From Methylobacterium platani (lineage in GTDB: Bacteria > Pseudomonadota > Alphaproteobacteria > Rhizobiales > Beijerinckiaceae): a stretch of DNA of 64,000 nucleotides. The notes beneath the pieces are model-generated. The model did not search any database. It saw nothing but the letters and a program-made list of their open reading frames with translations, and was not told the origin of the DNA. Below, piece after piece: positions 50,886 through 59,891 of this stretch. The position numbers were made by a program, and so were the translations under genes. Every line of letters starts with the position of its first letter. Position 1 is the first letter of the stretch. The stretch lies in NCBI RefSeq assembly GCF_001653715.1, contig NZ_LWHQ01000034.1:57799-121798 (forward strand). The letters run 5' to 3'.

Positions 50886-51467
50886 ATGCTGCGCCGCCTC
50901 TACGAGTGGATCCTCGCGCTCGCCGCGCGCCCCTCGGCCCCGTACGCGCTCGGCGCGGTCTCCTTCGCCGAGAGCTCGTTCTTCCCGATCCCGCCCGACG
51001 TGATGCTGGTGCCGATGGTGGTGATCCGGCCCGAGAAGGCCTGGACCTACGCGCTGATCGCGACGCTGAGTTCGGTCGCGGGCGGGATCGCCGGCTACGC
51101 CATCGGGGCGCTGCTCTACGATTCGCTCGGGGCCTGGCTCTTCCACCTCTACGGGCTCGACAAGGGCGCCGACGCCTTCCGGGAGGCCTACGCGCATTAC
51201 GGCCATTGGGTGATCCTGCTCAAGGGCCTCACCCCGATCCCCTACAAGCTCGTGACCATCACGTCGGGCTTTGCCGGCTACGACCTGTTCTGGTTCATCG
51301 TCCTGTCGCTGATCACCCGGGGCCTGCGGTTCTTCATCCTGGCCGGGCTCGTCGGCCGTTACGGGGTCGGCATCCGCACGGCCCTGGACCGGCACCTGAA
51401 CGCCGTGGCGGCGGTCACCGTCGCGGTCGGCGTGCTCGGCTTCGTCGGCTTCCGCTACCTGTTCTGA
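50886..51467 (+). CDS. DedA-family (VTT-domain) membrane protein, YqaA-like
   Basis: This 193-residue membrane protein has four to five helices and VTT-domain features: FAESSFFPIPPDVMLVPMV, AGGIAGYAIGALLYD, LLKGLTPIPYKLVTITSG and LITRGLRFFILAGLVGRYG. Members act as undecaprenyl-phosphate or phospholipid flippases/transporters that support envelope integrity. The dsbB gene starts 11 bases after it, so the two are co-transcribed. Confidence 0.92.
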   Translation: MLRRLYEWILALAARPSAPYALGAVSFAESSFFPIPPDVMLVPMVVIRPEKAWTYALIATLSSVAGGIAGYAIGALLYDSLGAWLFHLYGLDKGADAFREAYAHYGHWVILLKGLTPIPYKLVTITSGFAGYDLFWFIVLSLITRGLRFFILAGLVGRYGVGIRTALDRHLNAVAAVTVAVGVLGFVGFRYLF

Positions 51468-51477
51468 AGGCGTCGCC

Positions 51478-51996
51478 ATGGCTCATCCGGCCCACGCCCT
51501 CGCCGAGCGGATCGGCGCGCCCCGTCCGGCGGCCCTGCTGGTGCTCCTCGGCGCCGCCGCCACGGTGGGCGGCGCGCTGCTGTTCCAGCACGGGCTCGGC
51601 TACGTGCCGTGCAAGCTCTGCCTGACCGAGCGCCAGCCCTACTACCTCGCCCTGCCCCTGCTCGCCGCCGCCCTGCTGCTGCCGCGCCGCCTCGCGGGCG
51701 GGCTGCTGGCGCTGGTCGCGGTGATCCTCCTCGTCGGAGCCGGGCTCGGCGCCTACCATGCCGGGGCCGAATGGGGCTTCTGGCCCGGCCCGAGCGATTG
51801 CGGCGGCGGTGCCGGCCCGGCGCCGGCCGGCGTCGACGACTTCCTGAAGACCCTTCAGGCCACCCACCCGGTCGATTGCACCGCGGCGGCCTGGCGCTTC
51901 CTCGGGATCTCGCTCGCCGGCTACAACGCCCTGATCGCGCTGGGTCTCGCCGCCCTGTCGGGCCATGCGGCGCTGCGGGCCCTGCGCGGTCGCTGA
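51478..51996 (+). CDS. dsbB: disulfide bond formation protein DsbB-like
   Basis: This 172-residue inner membrane protein has four helices that re-oxidise DsbA using quinone. The first redox pair is CKLC in GYVPCKLCLTERQPYY (near residue 43); the second periplasmic loop (about 95-135) holds SDCGGG and PVDCTAA. The Arg next to the first pair that contacts quinone is present. It follows a DedA-type gene closely. Confidence 0.9.
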   Translation: MAHPAHALAERIGAPRPAALLVLLGAAATVGGALLFQHGLGYVPCKLCLTERQPYYLALPLLAAALLLPRRLAGGLLALVAVILLVGAGLGAYHAGAEWGFWPGPSDCGGGAGPAPAGVDDFLKTLQATHPVDCTAAAWRFLGISLAGYNALIALGLAALSGHAALRALRGR

Positions 51997-52006
51997 CCGC
52001 CGGCCG

Positions 52007-52363
52007 TCAGCGCTTCGGCTTCATCACCGTCGGCTCGGCGAGGAGCGCGGCCAGGCGCTCGGAATCGAGGGCCGGCTCCGCCTTCGGCTTCTTCGCTTCC
52101 TTCTTCGGCTCGGGTTTCGGCTCGATCTTCGCCAGCCGCGCGACCTTGGCGGCGGGCGGCGCCGGCACGATCGAGCCGGTGGTGACCGGCTCGTCGAGGG
52201 GGGCGGGCTTCGCGGCCGCGACGAGTTGCGGGGCTTGCGCCGGCTCCCGGTCGAGCTGCGCCGAGCAGACGGCGCAGACCGTGGCGAAGCCGAGGCTCGC
52301 GATCGCCGCGAGGGTGAGGTTGGTACGCAGGGACACGGCCGGAACTCGGGAACGGTTGACCAT
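52007..52363 (-). CDS. membrane-anchored Pro/Lys/Ala-rich protein
   Basis: This 118-residue protein has one N-terminal hydrophobic helix (about 15-36) and then a low-complexity periplasmic part with Pro-Lys-Ala-Glu repeats (KIEPKPEPKKEAKKPK) similar to TonB-like spacers. No catalytic motif. It converges on dsbB with ten bases between stops. Confidence 0.55.
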   Translation of the reverse strand: MVNRSRVPAVSLRTNLTLAAIASLGFATVCAVCSAQLDREPAQAPQLVAAAKPAPLDEPVTTGSIVPAPPAAKVARLAKIEPKPEPKKEAKKPKAEPALDSERLAALLAEPTVMKPKR

Positions 52364-52505
52364 CGGCGATCCTAGGCGCCGACCCGTTAAGAGAGGCTGG
52401 CCCGGTTTTCCGCAGTGCCGTTCAGGATCTGCACACCATGGCGGCCCGGCGGCGTGAACCGGCCTAGCTCGAAGGCATTAACCCCCGACTGCGGGGAGCC
52501 AGCGA

Positions 52506-52802
52506 ATGTTCTTCACTCTAACGGCGGCGATCGCCGGCAGCCTGGCTGCGGCGGCCTGGCTGATCCAGGACGGTCCCGCGGCCGCGACCTGCGCGGCCCT
52601 GGCGGTCGGGATCGCGAGCGCGGCGGTCGCGGCCTTCCTGGTCGCGCAGCTCGACCGCCGGGCGCCGGCAGCGGGACCGGAATCCGAGACCGTCGCCGAC
52701 GAGCGGCCGCGCCTGCCGCGCCGGCGTGCGGTCGCCGCCTGCCCGCCCGGCCTTCTGCGTCGCCGCGCCAGCGCGGCGGGGCGGCTCGCATCCGCCCGCT
52801 GA
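52506..52802 (+). CDS. small membrane protein, function unknown
   Basis: The product has 98 residues: two hydrophobic segments (about 4-20 and 25-47), then a polar Arg-rich tail. It starts at an ATG preceded by GGGGAGCCAGCGA. No family is recognised; the coding evidence is modest. Confidence 0.45.
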   Translation: MFFTLTAAIAGSLAAAAWLIQDGPAAATCAALAVGIASAAVAAFLVAQLDRRAPAAGPESETVADERPRLPRRRAVAACPPGLLRRRASAAGRLASAR

Positions 52803-52898
52803 TCCCTGGGAAATCCGACCTCAGGGCTCCGACTCCCAGGAACCCGCCCAGGCCGCCCCGGTTGACGCCCGCGCGAAGCGAGGACCCGAGACATCAGC

Positions 52899-55160
52899 GT
52901 GCGAGAAACCAGCGTGCCGGAGAGTGTCGTGCGGGTTGATCCCGGTCTCCGCGCCCTCGCCCCGGAACCGGCACGGCGGACCCGGCGCGTGAGGTCCCTC
53001 GTCCTCGCCGCGGCCCTGGCCGTCGCCGCGGGCACCGCCGAGGCTGCCGGGATCGGCACCGGCGGCGGACCGTCCGAGGTCGTGCTCGTCGTCCAGATCG
53101 TGCTGCTCCTCACCGTCGGGCGCCTGCTCGGCGAGGCGATGCTGCGGGTCGGCCAGCCGGCGGTGATGGGCCAGCTCCTCGCCGGCATCCTGCTCGGCCC
53201 CTCTTTCCTCGGGGCGGCGTGGCCGGAGGCGCAGGCCTGGCTGTTCCCGCCGGGCCGCGACCAGCGGGCGCTGCTCGACGGCATCGCCCAGCTCGGCATC
53301 CTGCTCCTGCTGCTGATGACCGGCATGGAGACCGACCTCGCCCTGGTGCGCAAGGTCCGGCGCGCCGCGCTCAGCGTCTCGGTCACCGGCGTCGCCGTGC
53401 CCTTCGCCTGCGGCTTCCTGCTCGGCTGGTTCCTGCCGGCGGCGATGCTGCCGCACCCGGAGCTGCGCCTCGTCACCGCTTTGTTCCTCGGCACCGCGCT
53501 CGCGATCTCGTCGGTCAAGATCGTCGCGATGGTGGTGCGGGAGATGAACTTCCTGCGCCGCAACGTCGGGCAGGTCATCGTCGCCTCGGCGATCATCGAC
53601 GACACGATCGGCTGGGTCATCATCGCGGTCATCTTCAGCCTCGCGCAAGGAGGCGCCGTCGATCTCTGGGAGGTCGGCCGCAGCCTCGCCGGCACCCTGG
53701 TCTTCCTCGGGATCAGCCTGACGCTCGGGCGCCGCCTCGTCTTCCGGCTGATCCGCTGGGCCAACGATTCCCTGCGCAGCGAGGCCGCGGTGATCACCGC
53801 GATCCTGGTCCTGATGGGAGTCATGGCCCTCGTCACGCAAGCTCTCGGCGTGCACACGGTGCTCGGCGCCTTCGTGGCCGGGCTGCTGGTCGGCCAGTCG
53901 CCGATCCTGACCGGGCGGATCGACGAGCAGCTGCGCGGGGTCGTCACCGCCCTGTTCGCGCCGATCTTCTTCGGGCTCGCGGGCCTGAGCGCCGACCTCA
54001 CCATCCTGCGCGACCCGCACCTGCTGCTCCTCACCCTCGGGCTGATCGCGATCGCCAGTCTCGGCAAGTTCGCCGGCGCCTTCGCGGGCGGGCGGATCGG
54101 CGGCTTGCGGACGCCCGAATCCCTGGCGCTCGCCTGCGGCATGAACGCCCGCGGCTCGACCGAGGTGATCGTCGCCTCGATCGGACTCGGCATGGGGGCG
54201 CTGAGCCAGGACCTGTACACGATGATCGTCGCGATGGCGCTCATCACCACCCTGGCGATGCCCCCGACCCTGCGCTGGGCCCTCCACCGCCTGCCGCTGA
54301 AGGGCGAGGAGAAGGAGCGGCTGGAGCGCGAGGCGGCCGAGGAGCGCGGCTTCGTCGCCCGGCTCGAGCGCCTGCTGGTCGCCGCCGACGACGGGCCGAA
54401 GGGGCGCTTCGCCGCCCGCCTCGCCGGGCTCGTCGCCGGCTCGCGCGGGATGCCAGTGACGGTGGTGCGGCTCGGCGCGCCGACGGAGGAGCGCGTGCTG
54501 TCCGGTGCGGTGGCGGAGGCGGCCCGCAGCGCGCGCGACGAGGAGGCCGGGACGGTCGAGGTGACGGAGCTCGCCCGCCCCGAGCCGGCGGCGGACGCCG
54601 TCGGCGCGGAGGCGGCCAAGGGCTACGACCTCCTAGTCGTCGGCATCGATCCGACGGTGGCGCCGGAAGGCGGCCTCGCCGACGCGGTGGCGGCGGCGGC
54701 CGAGCGGTTCGACGGGCCGCTCGCCATCGCGGCGGCGCGGGGGCCGCATCGCGACGACCCGGAGCGCGCCGCCCTCTCGGTGCTGGCGGTGATCGACGGC
54801 ACCCGGGCCGCGCGCCGGGGCGCCGAGATCGCCGTCACCCTGGCCCGGAGCGCCGGGGCGCCGCTGACGGTGCTGTTCGTGAGCGAGGGGAAGGGCCGCC
54901 TCGCCGGCCTGCGCCAGGACGACGCGACGGCGTTGCGCGAGGTGCTCGACCTCGCCGAGAAGGCCGGGCTGCGGGTGCGGACCGAGATCCGCGCCACTCG
55001 GGCGCCGGAGCGCGCGATCCTGCGCCAGGCGCGGGCCGGCGACCACGACCTGATCGTGATCGGCGTCACCCGCCGCGCCGGCGAGGGCGCGGTGCTCGGG
55101 CCGCTCGCCGAGACGGTGCTGGAGGCCTCGGACCGGTCGGTGCTCTTTCTGGCGAGCTGA
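52899..55160 (+). CDS. CPA2-family cation:proton antiporter with C-terminal UspA-like domains
   Basis: This 753-residue inner membrane protein has an N-terminal antiporter part (about 55-440) with 12 or so helices and family motifs such as QPAVMGQLLAGILLGPSFLG, the Asp pair IIDDTIGW and GMNARGSTEVIVAS. The C-terminal 300 residues are soluble with two universal-stress-like domains; the last ends with VIGVTRRAGEGAVLGPLAE, close to the ATP-binding GxxGx9G(S/T) motif. It exchanges Na+ or K+ for H+, perhaps gated by nucleotides. Start alternatives: GTG at 52899 used here, or GTG at 52989, which puts a signal-like helix at the N-terminus. Confidence 0.9.
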   Translation: MRETSVPESVVRVDPGLRALAPEPARRTRRVRSLVLAAALAVAAGTAEAAGIGTGGGPSEVVLVVQIVLLLTVGRLLGEAMLRVGQPAVMGQLLAGILLGPSFLGAAWPEAQAWLFPPGRDQRALLDGIAQLGILLLLLMTGMETDLALVRKVRRAALSVSVTGVAVPFACGFLLGWFLPAAMLPHPELRLVTALFLGTALAISSVKIVAMVVREMNFLRRNVGQVIVASAIIDDTIGWVIIAVIFSLAQGGAVDLWEVGRSLAGTLVFLGISLTLGRRLVFRLIRWANDSLRSEAAVITAILVLMGVMALVTQALGVHTVLGAFVAGLLVGQSPILTGRIDEQLRGVVTALFAPIFFGLAGLSADLTILRDPHLLLLTLGLIAIASLGKFAGAFAGGRIGGLRTPESLALACGMNARGSTEVIVASIGLGMGALSQDLYTMIVAMALITTLAMPPTLRWALHRLPLKGEEKERLEREAAEERGFVARLERLLVAADDGPKGRFAARLAGLVAGSRGMPVTVVRLGAPTEERVLSGAVAEAARSARDEEAGTVEVTELARPEPAADAVGAEAAKGYDLLVVGIDPTVAPEGGLADAVAAAAERFDGPLAIAAARGPHRDDPERAALSVLAVIDGTRAARRGAEIAVTLARSAGAPLTVLFVSEGKGRLAGLRQDDATALREVLDLAEKAGLRVRTEIRATRAPERAILRQARAGDHDLIVIGVTRRAGEGAVLGPLAETVLEASDRSVLFLAS

Positions 55161-55179
55161 TCCCGGCGAGCCGACAGCG

Positions 55180-55704
55180 TCAGTTGCGGTCGTCGGGCAG
55201 CGCCGGCAGCGGTTGCACAGCGATGCCCTCCTCCAGGAGCGAGCGCGCCTCGTTCAGGCTCGCCTCGCCGTAGATCGCCCGCTGCTCGGTCTCGCCGTAA
55301 TGCATGCGCCGGGCTTCCGCGGCGAAGTCCTCGCCGACATGGTCGGCGGTGCGGGCGACGTGCTCGTGCAGGGCGCGGATCATCGCGCGCAGCTGCCGCT
55401 CGGGCTCGGAGACGAGGCTGACCGGCCCGTCCGCAGGGGCCGACGGCGCGGGGACCGGAACGCCGGGAGCGGCGGCGCCGGGCGCAGAGGGACCCGACGT
55501 CGCGGCGCCCGGCGCCTCGACCGGAGCCGGCAGGGCCGTCGCGCGGCCGAGCGACGGGGCCATGATCTGCTTGGCCACCTTCGGGCTGTCGCAGAACGGG
55601 CAGGTCACGAGGCCGGCCCGCGCCTGCTCGTCGTAGGACGTGCTCGACGGGAACCAGCTCTCGAAGCTGTGGCCGGAATCGCAGGACAGGGCGTAGCGGA
55701 TCAT
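55180..55704 (-). CDS. DUF1178 zinc-ribbon-type protein
   Basis: This 174-residue cytoplasmic protein has the N-terminal DUF1178 signature MIRYALSCDSGHSFESWFPSS with Cys/His and a second CPFC pair (near residue 35), probably a zinc ribbon. A Pro/Ala linker (60-95) leads to a helical C-terminal half (ERQLRAMIRALHEHV onward). Function is unknown. In many alphaproteobacteria it lies beside nitrilase and grxC genes, as here. Confidence 0.92.
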   Translation of the reverse strand: MIRYALSCDSGHSFESWFPSSTSYDEQARAGLVTCPFCDSPKVAKQIMAPSLGRATALPAPVEAPGAATSGPSAPGAAAPGVPVPAPSAPADGPVSLVSEPERQLRAMIRALHEHVARTADHVGEDFAAEARRMHYGETEQRAIYGEASLNEARSLLEEGIAVQPLPALPDDRN

Positions 55705-55823
55705 GATTCGGGATATCGGTGGGCGGGCGCGCGGTTGCGAGGTCTGTGCGACGCTTCGGACGTCCCGTGTGACGGAAACTCGGTGGCGGACATTCGGCCG
55801 GCGGTTCGCGAGCGGCCTTGGCC

Positions 55824-56657
55824 TCAGACGACCTCGACCGTCACCGGCCGGGCGTGGCGCAGGGCCGGGACGCGCGCCCGCGCCTCCGCGACGAGGGCCA
55901 TGTCGATCTCGGCCAGGATCACCCCCGGCGCGGTGCCGTCCGCCTCGGCGAGCACCCGGCCCCAGGGATCGACGATGAGGGAGTGGCCGTAGGTCTCGCG
56001 CCCGTCCTCGTGCCGGCCGCCCTGGGCCGCCGAGATCATGAACGAGCCGGTCTCGATCGCCCGGGCGCGCTGCAGCACGTGCCAATGCGCCTCGCCGGTC
56101 TGGCGGGTGAAGGCGGCGGGCGCCGACAGGATCTCGGCCCCGGCCTCGGCGAGCGCCCGGTAGAGGGCGGGGAACCGCACGTCGTAGCAGATCGCCACGC
56201 CGAGCCGGCCCCACGGCAGGTCGGTGACGACCGCCCGGGCGCCGCCGGTATAGGTCGCCGATTCGCGGTAGCTCTCGCCGTTCGGCAGGTCGACGTCGTA
56301 GAGGTGGAGCTTGTCGTACGACGCCTGGATCGCGCCCTCGCGGTCGATCACGAAGGCGCGGTTGGCGACCTTGTCGCCGTTCCTGACGGCGAGCGAGCCG
56401 ACATGGACGACCACCCCGCGCTCGCGCGCGACGTCGCAGAGCGCACCCAGGGTCGGATCGTGCTCGGGGGAACGGATCTTCTCGAACAGGCTCGGCCTGT
56501 CGCGCTCGAGGAGCGAGGTCATCTCGGGCGTCTGGACGTAGTGCGCGCCACGCTCGGCCGCCTCGCGGATGCCCGCCACCGCGGCGTCGCGGTTCTGTGC
56601 GGGATCGCGGCCGGAGCGCATCTGCACGCAGGCGGCGACGAAGCGGGGAGCGGTCAT
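55824..56657 (-). CDS. carbon-nitrogen hydrolase (Nit1/Nit2-like amidase)
   Basis: This 277-residue nitrilase-superfamily enzyme has all three catalytic residues visible: Glu in VQTPEMTS near residue 45, Lys in YDKLHLYDVD near residue 117 and Cys in VAICYDVRFP near residue 153. Relatives cut deaminated glutathione or omega-amides; the exact substrate is not set by sequence. It is on the same strand as grxC with 126 bases between. Confidence 0.93.
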   Translation of the reverse strand: MTAPRFVAACVQMRSGRDPAQNRDAAVAGIREAAERGAHYVQTPEMTSLLERDRPSLFEKIRSPEHDPTLGALCDVARERGVVVHVGSLAVRNGDKVANRAFVIDREGAIQASYDKLHLYDVDLPNGESYRESATYTGGARAVVTDLPWGRLGVAICYDVRFPALYRALAEAGAEILSAPAAFTRQTGEAHWHVLQRARAIETGSFMISAAQGGRHEDGRETYGHSLIVDPWGRVLAEADGTAPGVILAEIDMALVAEARARVPALRHARPVTVEVV

Positions 56658-56783
56658 GGCCGTGGACTCCGGGCGGTGAACCCCGGCAGGGAGCCTCCGG
56701 GACGATCCGGCGAGCTTACGCCGGAAGACCGCCGTCCCGCCAGAGGTTCCGCCCCCGGGCCGGATGCCCGACCCCGGACGGGG

Positions 56784-57041
56784 TCAGCCGGCGAGGAGCG
56801 GGTCGAGGCGGCCGGAGCGGTCGAGGGCGTAGAGATCGTCGCAGCCGCCGACATGGGTCTCGCCGACGAAGATCTGCGGCACGCTGGTGCGGCCGCCGGC
56901 CTTCTCGACCATCTCGCGCCGGGCGCCGGCCTTGGCCTCGACGTCGATCTCGGTGAAGGCGGCGCCCTTCTCCTGCAGCAGCGTCTTCGCCGCCGCGCAA
57001 TAGGGGCACCAGCTGGTGGTGTAGATCGTGACCGGCTGCAT
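56784..57041 (-). CDS. grxC: glutaredoxin 3
   Basis: This 85-residue dithiol glutaredoxin has the active site TSWCPYCAAAK (Cys13, Cys16 by count), the cis-Pro RTSVPQIFVG and GGCDDLYAL motifs. It reduces disulfides with glutathione in the cytoplasm. The ATG at 57041 gives the normal family length. Confidence 0.96.
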   Translation of the reverse strand: MQPVTIYTTSWCPYCAAAKTLLQEKGAAFTEIDVEAKAGARREMVEKAGGRTSVPQIFVGETHVGGCDDLYALDRSGRLDPLLAG

Positions 57042-57119
57042 CCGTCCGCTCGCGCGCAATCCAATGGCTGCCCGATATAGGCGCCCGGGACCGGGCGCGC
57101 CAGCCGGGCGTCGGGCCGC

Positions 57120-57476
57120 TCAGGCCGCCATCAGCTTCTCGACCTCGGTCACCAGCTCGCGCAGGTGGAACGGCTTCGACAGGACCTTGGCGTCCTTCGG
57201 GGCCTTCGAATCGGGGTTGAGCGCCACCGCGGCGAAGCCGGTGATGAACATCACCTTGATGTCGGGATCGAGCTCCGTGGCGCGGCGCGCCAGCTCGATG
57301 CCGTCCATCTCGGGCATCACGATGTCGGTGAGGAGGAGCTCGAACGGCTCCTCGCGCAGGCGGTTGTAGGCCGAGAGGCCGTTGTCGAACGAGGCCACGT
57401 CGTAGCCTGCGTTCTGGAGCGCCTTGGCGAGGAAGCGACGCATGTCGTTGTCGTCTTCCGCGAGGAGGATCTTCAT
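57120..57476 (-). CDS. cpdR: CpdR-like cell-cycle response regulator
   Basis: This 118-residue stand-alone receiver has AEDDNDMRRFL, phosphoacceptor Asp in LLLTDIVMPEMDG near residue 51, FITGFAAVAL and Lys in LSKPFHLREL. Length and sequence match CpdR of alphaproteobacteria, which in its unphosphorylated form directs ClpXP to degrade cell-cycle regulators and is phosphorylated by the CckA-ChpT relay. The C-terminal residues KLMAA are similar to the Ala-Ala degradation end seen in Caulobacter. Confidence 0.92.
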   Translation of the reverse strand: MKILLAEDDNDMRRFLAKALQNAGYDVASFDNGLSAYNRLREEPFELLLTDIVMPEMDGIELARRATELDPDIKVMFITGFAAVALNPDSKAPKDAKVLSKPFHLRELVTEVEKLMAA

Positions 57477-57755
57477 GAACGAAAGTCCCGGATACCGATT
57501 CGGATCGTTCATTCCATAAAGCGGCCGCTTGGTAAACAGAGGGTTGACGCCGCCGCCGCGACCCGGCGCGCGAGGGCCGCCGGCGGGCCCGCCATCCGGG
57601 CCGTCGTTCATGCCGGGATCACGGGCCCGCATCCCCCTCGCGGCAGTGGACAGGCCCGGGCGCGGGCGCCAGATTAGCCGGATGATGGTGCGATCGCGTC
57701 CCACCCCCACCCCCACCCCCGTGTCCGGCTCCCGCCCCCTCCCCCGGGCGGCCGG

Positions 57756-58646
57756 ATGAGCCGGGTTCCCCCCGCCAGCCTGTTCACGCCGCCCTTCCGG
57801 GTGGACGAGCCGGAGCGGCAGACCCTGCCGTTCGTCTACAACACCGGGCATTCGGGGGCGGTCTACCCGGCCTCGTTCGTGGCGGCCTCGCGGCTCGACG
57901 CGGTGGCCCTGCGCCGCTCGGAGGACGCCTTCGTCGAACGGCTCTACGCCCCCGTCGTCGGCCTCGGCGCGCCGCTGATGCAGGCGGCCTTCCCGCGGGC
58001 CTATCTCGACGTCAACCGCGAGCCCTACGAGCTCGACCCGCGGATGTTCGACGGGCGGCTGCCGCCCTTCGTCAACGTGCGCTCGATGCGGGTGGCGGGG
58101 GGCCTCGGCACGGTGCCGCGGGTGGTGGCGGACGGGCAGGAGATCTATCGCGGCCGGCTGCCGGTCGAGGAGGCGCTGGGGCGGATCGAGGAGCTGTACA
58201 AGCCCTATCACCGCACCCTGAAGGAGCTGGTGGCGCGCACCGCCCGGACCTTCGGCCACGCGGTCCTGATCGATTGCCACTCGATGCCCTCGACCAGCCT
58301 CGCCCGCGACGAGGGCGCGGCAATCGACGTGGTGCTGGGCGACCGCTTCGGCACCGCCTGCGGGCCGGACCTGATCGACTGCGCCGAGGCCGCGTTCCGC
58401 ACCCACGGCCTGAAGGTGGTGCGCAACAAGCCCTATGCCGGCGGCTTCATCACCGAGCATTACGGCGAGCCGGCCCTCGGCCGCCACGCCCTGCAGATCG
58501 AGGTCAACCGCGCCCTCTACATGGACGAGCGCAAGCTCCTGCCCCGCCCCGGCTTCGAGGCGCTGTCGCGCACCCTAACGGCGGTGGCGCAGACGCTCGG
58601 CCACGCCGCCCTCGACCTCGCCCCCCGGCGCATCGCCGCCGAATAG
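57756..58646 (+). CDS. N-formylglutamate amidohydrolase
   Basis: This 296-residue member of the FGase family (histidine-degradation type or general N-formyl-amino-acid hydrolase) shows PFVYNTGHSGAVYP at residues 26-40, the region DVNREPYELDP near residue 85, DCHSMPS near residue 174 and a late YGEPALGRHALQIEVNRALYMDE, which hold the metal- and substrate-binding residues. No hut genes are adjacent, so its pathway is open. The ATG has only a weak ribosome site; upstream is a short run of CACCCC units (about 57699-57720). Confidence 0.9.
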   Translation: MSRVPPASLFTPPFRVDEPERQTLPFVYNTGHSGAVYPASFVAASRLDAVALRRSEDAFVERLYAPVVGLGAPLMQAAFPRAYLDVNREPYELDPRMFDGRLPPFVNVRSMRVAGGLGTVPRVVADGQEIYRGRLPVEEALGRIEELYKPYHRTLKELVARTARTFGHAVLIDCHSMPSTSLARDEGAAIDVVLGDRFGTACGPDLIDCAEAAFRTHGLKVVRNKPYAGGFITEHYGEPALGRHALQIEVNRALYMDERKLLPRPGFEALSRTLTAVAQTLGHAALDLAPRRIAAE

Positions 58647-58777
58647 GCCCGCCCGCCTCCGACGATCGCCGGGCTGGCATGCCCGGCCGGTTCGGATAAG
58701 CAGGGCAACGACGCGGCCCCGCGGATCTCCCGGCGAGACCGGTCCGGGGGCCTGCCCGACCGCGAGGGACCCGCCCG

Positions 58778-59662
58778 ATGATCGATCTCCGCCTCCGCCG
58801 CAGCGTGCTCTACATGCCGGGCTCGAACCTGCGCGCCCTCGAGAAGGCGCGGACGCTCGCGGCCGACGCCCTGATCCTCGACCTCGAGGACGCGGTCGCC
58901 CCCGACGCCAAGGACGTCGCGCGCGAGCAGGTCTGCGCCGCGGTGCGCCAGGGCGGCTACGGCGAGCGCGAGCTGATCATCCGGGTCAACGCGCCCCAGA
59001 CCCCGTGGGGCGAGGCCGACCTGCGGGCGGCGATCGAGGCGCGGCCCGACGCGATCCTGATGCCGAAGGTCTCCTCCCCGGCGGTGCTCGAGAACATCGC
59101 CGACCGGCTCGAGGCCCTCGACGCGCCGGCCGGCATCAAGATCTGGGCGATGATCGAGACCCCGGCCTCGATCCTCAACATCCAGGCGATCGCCGCGGCG
59201 CGGCGCAACCCGGGCACCCGGCTCACCTGCTTCGTGCTCGGCACCAACGACCTCGCCAAGGACACCTGGACGCAGATCGTGCCCGGCCGCGCCCCGATGA
59301 TGCCGTGGCTGATGACGGCGCTGGCCGGCGCCCGGGCCGAGGGCCTGACCATCCTCGACGGCGTCTACAACAACTTCTCCGACCTCGACGGCTGCCGCGC
59401 CGAGTGCGAGCAGGCCCGGGTGCTCGGCTTCGACGGCAAGACGCTGATCCATCCGAGCCAGGTGGCGCTCGCCAACACCGCCTTCGCGCCGACCGAGGAC
59501 GAGGTCGCGGTCGCCCGCGGCGTGATCGAGGCCTTCGAGCGGCCGGAGAACGCCCGGCGCGGCGCGATCCAGATCAACGGCCGCATGTTCGAGCGCCAGC
59601 ACATCCCGATGGCCCGCCGCTCGGTCGCCTGGGCCGAGGCGATCGCCGACAAGGGGCAGTGA
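58778..59662 (+). CDS. HpcH/HpaI-family CoA-ester lyase (citrate lyase beta / malyl-CoA lyase-like)
   Basis: This 294-residue TIM-barrel lyase has RRSVLYMPGSNLRAL, the metal-site DLEDAVAP near residue 33, LIIRVNAPQTPWG, MIETPASILN with the metal-binding Glu, and GFDGKTLIHPSQ. It cleaves or forms C-C bonds of CoA esters such as citramalyl-CoA or malyl-CoA. The serine-cycle Mcl enzyme is in the same family, but the present one lacks serine-cycle neighbours and may be a paralogue. Confidence 0.9.
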   Translation: MIDLRLRRSVLYMPGSNLRALEKARTLAADALILDLEDAVAPDAKDVAREQVCAAVRQGGYGERELIIRVNAPQTPWGEADLRAAIEARPDAILMPKVSSPAVLENIADRLEALDAPAGIKIWAMIETPASILNIQAIAAARRNPGTRLTCFVLGTNDLAKDTWTQIVPGRAPMMPWLMTALAGARAEGLTILDGVYNNFSDLDGCRAECEQARVLGFDGKTLIHPSQVALANTAFAPTEDEVAVARGVIEAFERPENARRGAIQINGRMFERQHIPMARRSVAWAEAIADKGQ

Positions 59663-59891
59663 TGCCGCGGCGCTCGCGAACGGACGCGCCGGCCGAGCGC
59701 GATGCGCCGAACGCCTTCGCACCGACCCGGCGTTGCGAGCGCCTGGAGAGCGGCCCGCTCACGGTGGGAACCTGCCGTGCTCCAAGTCCTTGGTTTGACA
59801 GTATTTTCTGAGACCGACCGGTGTCGGCTCGGTCGGACGATGCTCCGATCGGTCGACGGATGATCCCGGGCTGCCGCAACGGGATCGCCGG

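Noticed and set aside
52478..54619. Long minus-strand frame opposite the antiporter gene, rich in Ser/Arg/Pro
   Set aside because: Mirror of the antiporter codon pattern with no protein features.
57699..57722. Short CACCCC repeat run upstream of the N-formylglutamate amidohydrolase gene, considered as CRISPR-like or regulatory
   Set aside because: Only a few 6-base units in a very GC-rich tract; no spacer structure.
58778..59662. Assignment of the CoA-ester lyase as the serine-cycle malyl-CoA lyase (mcl/mclA)
   Set aside because: No serine-cycle genes (sga, hpr, mtk, ppc) are adjacent and the family has several paralogues in methylotrophs, so only the family name is given.
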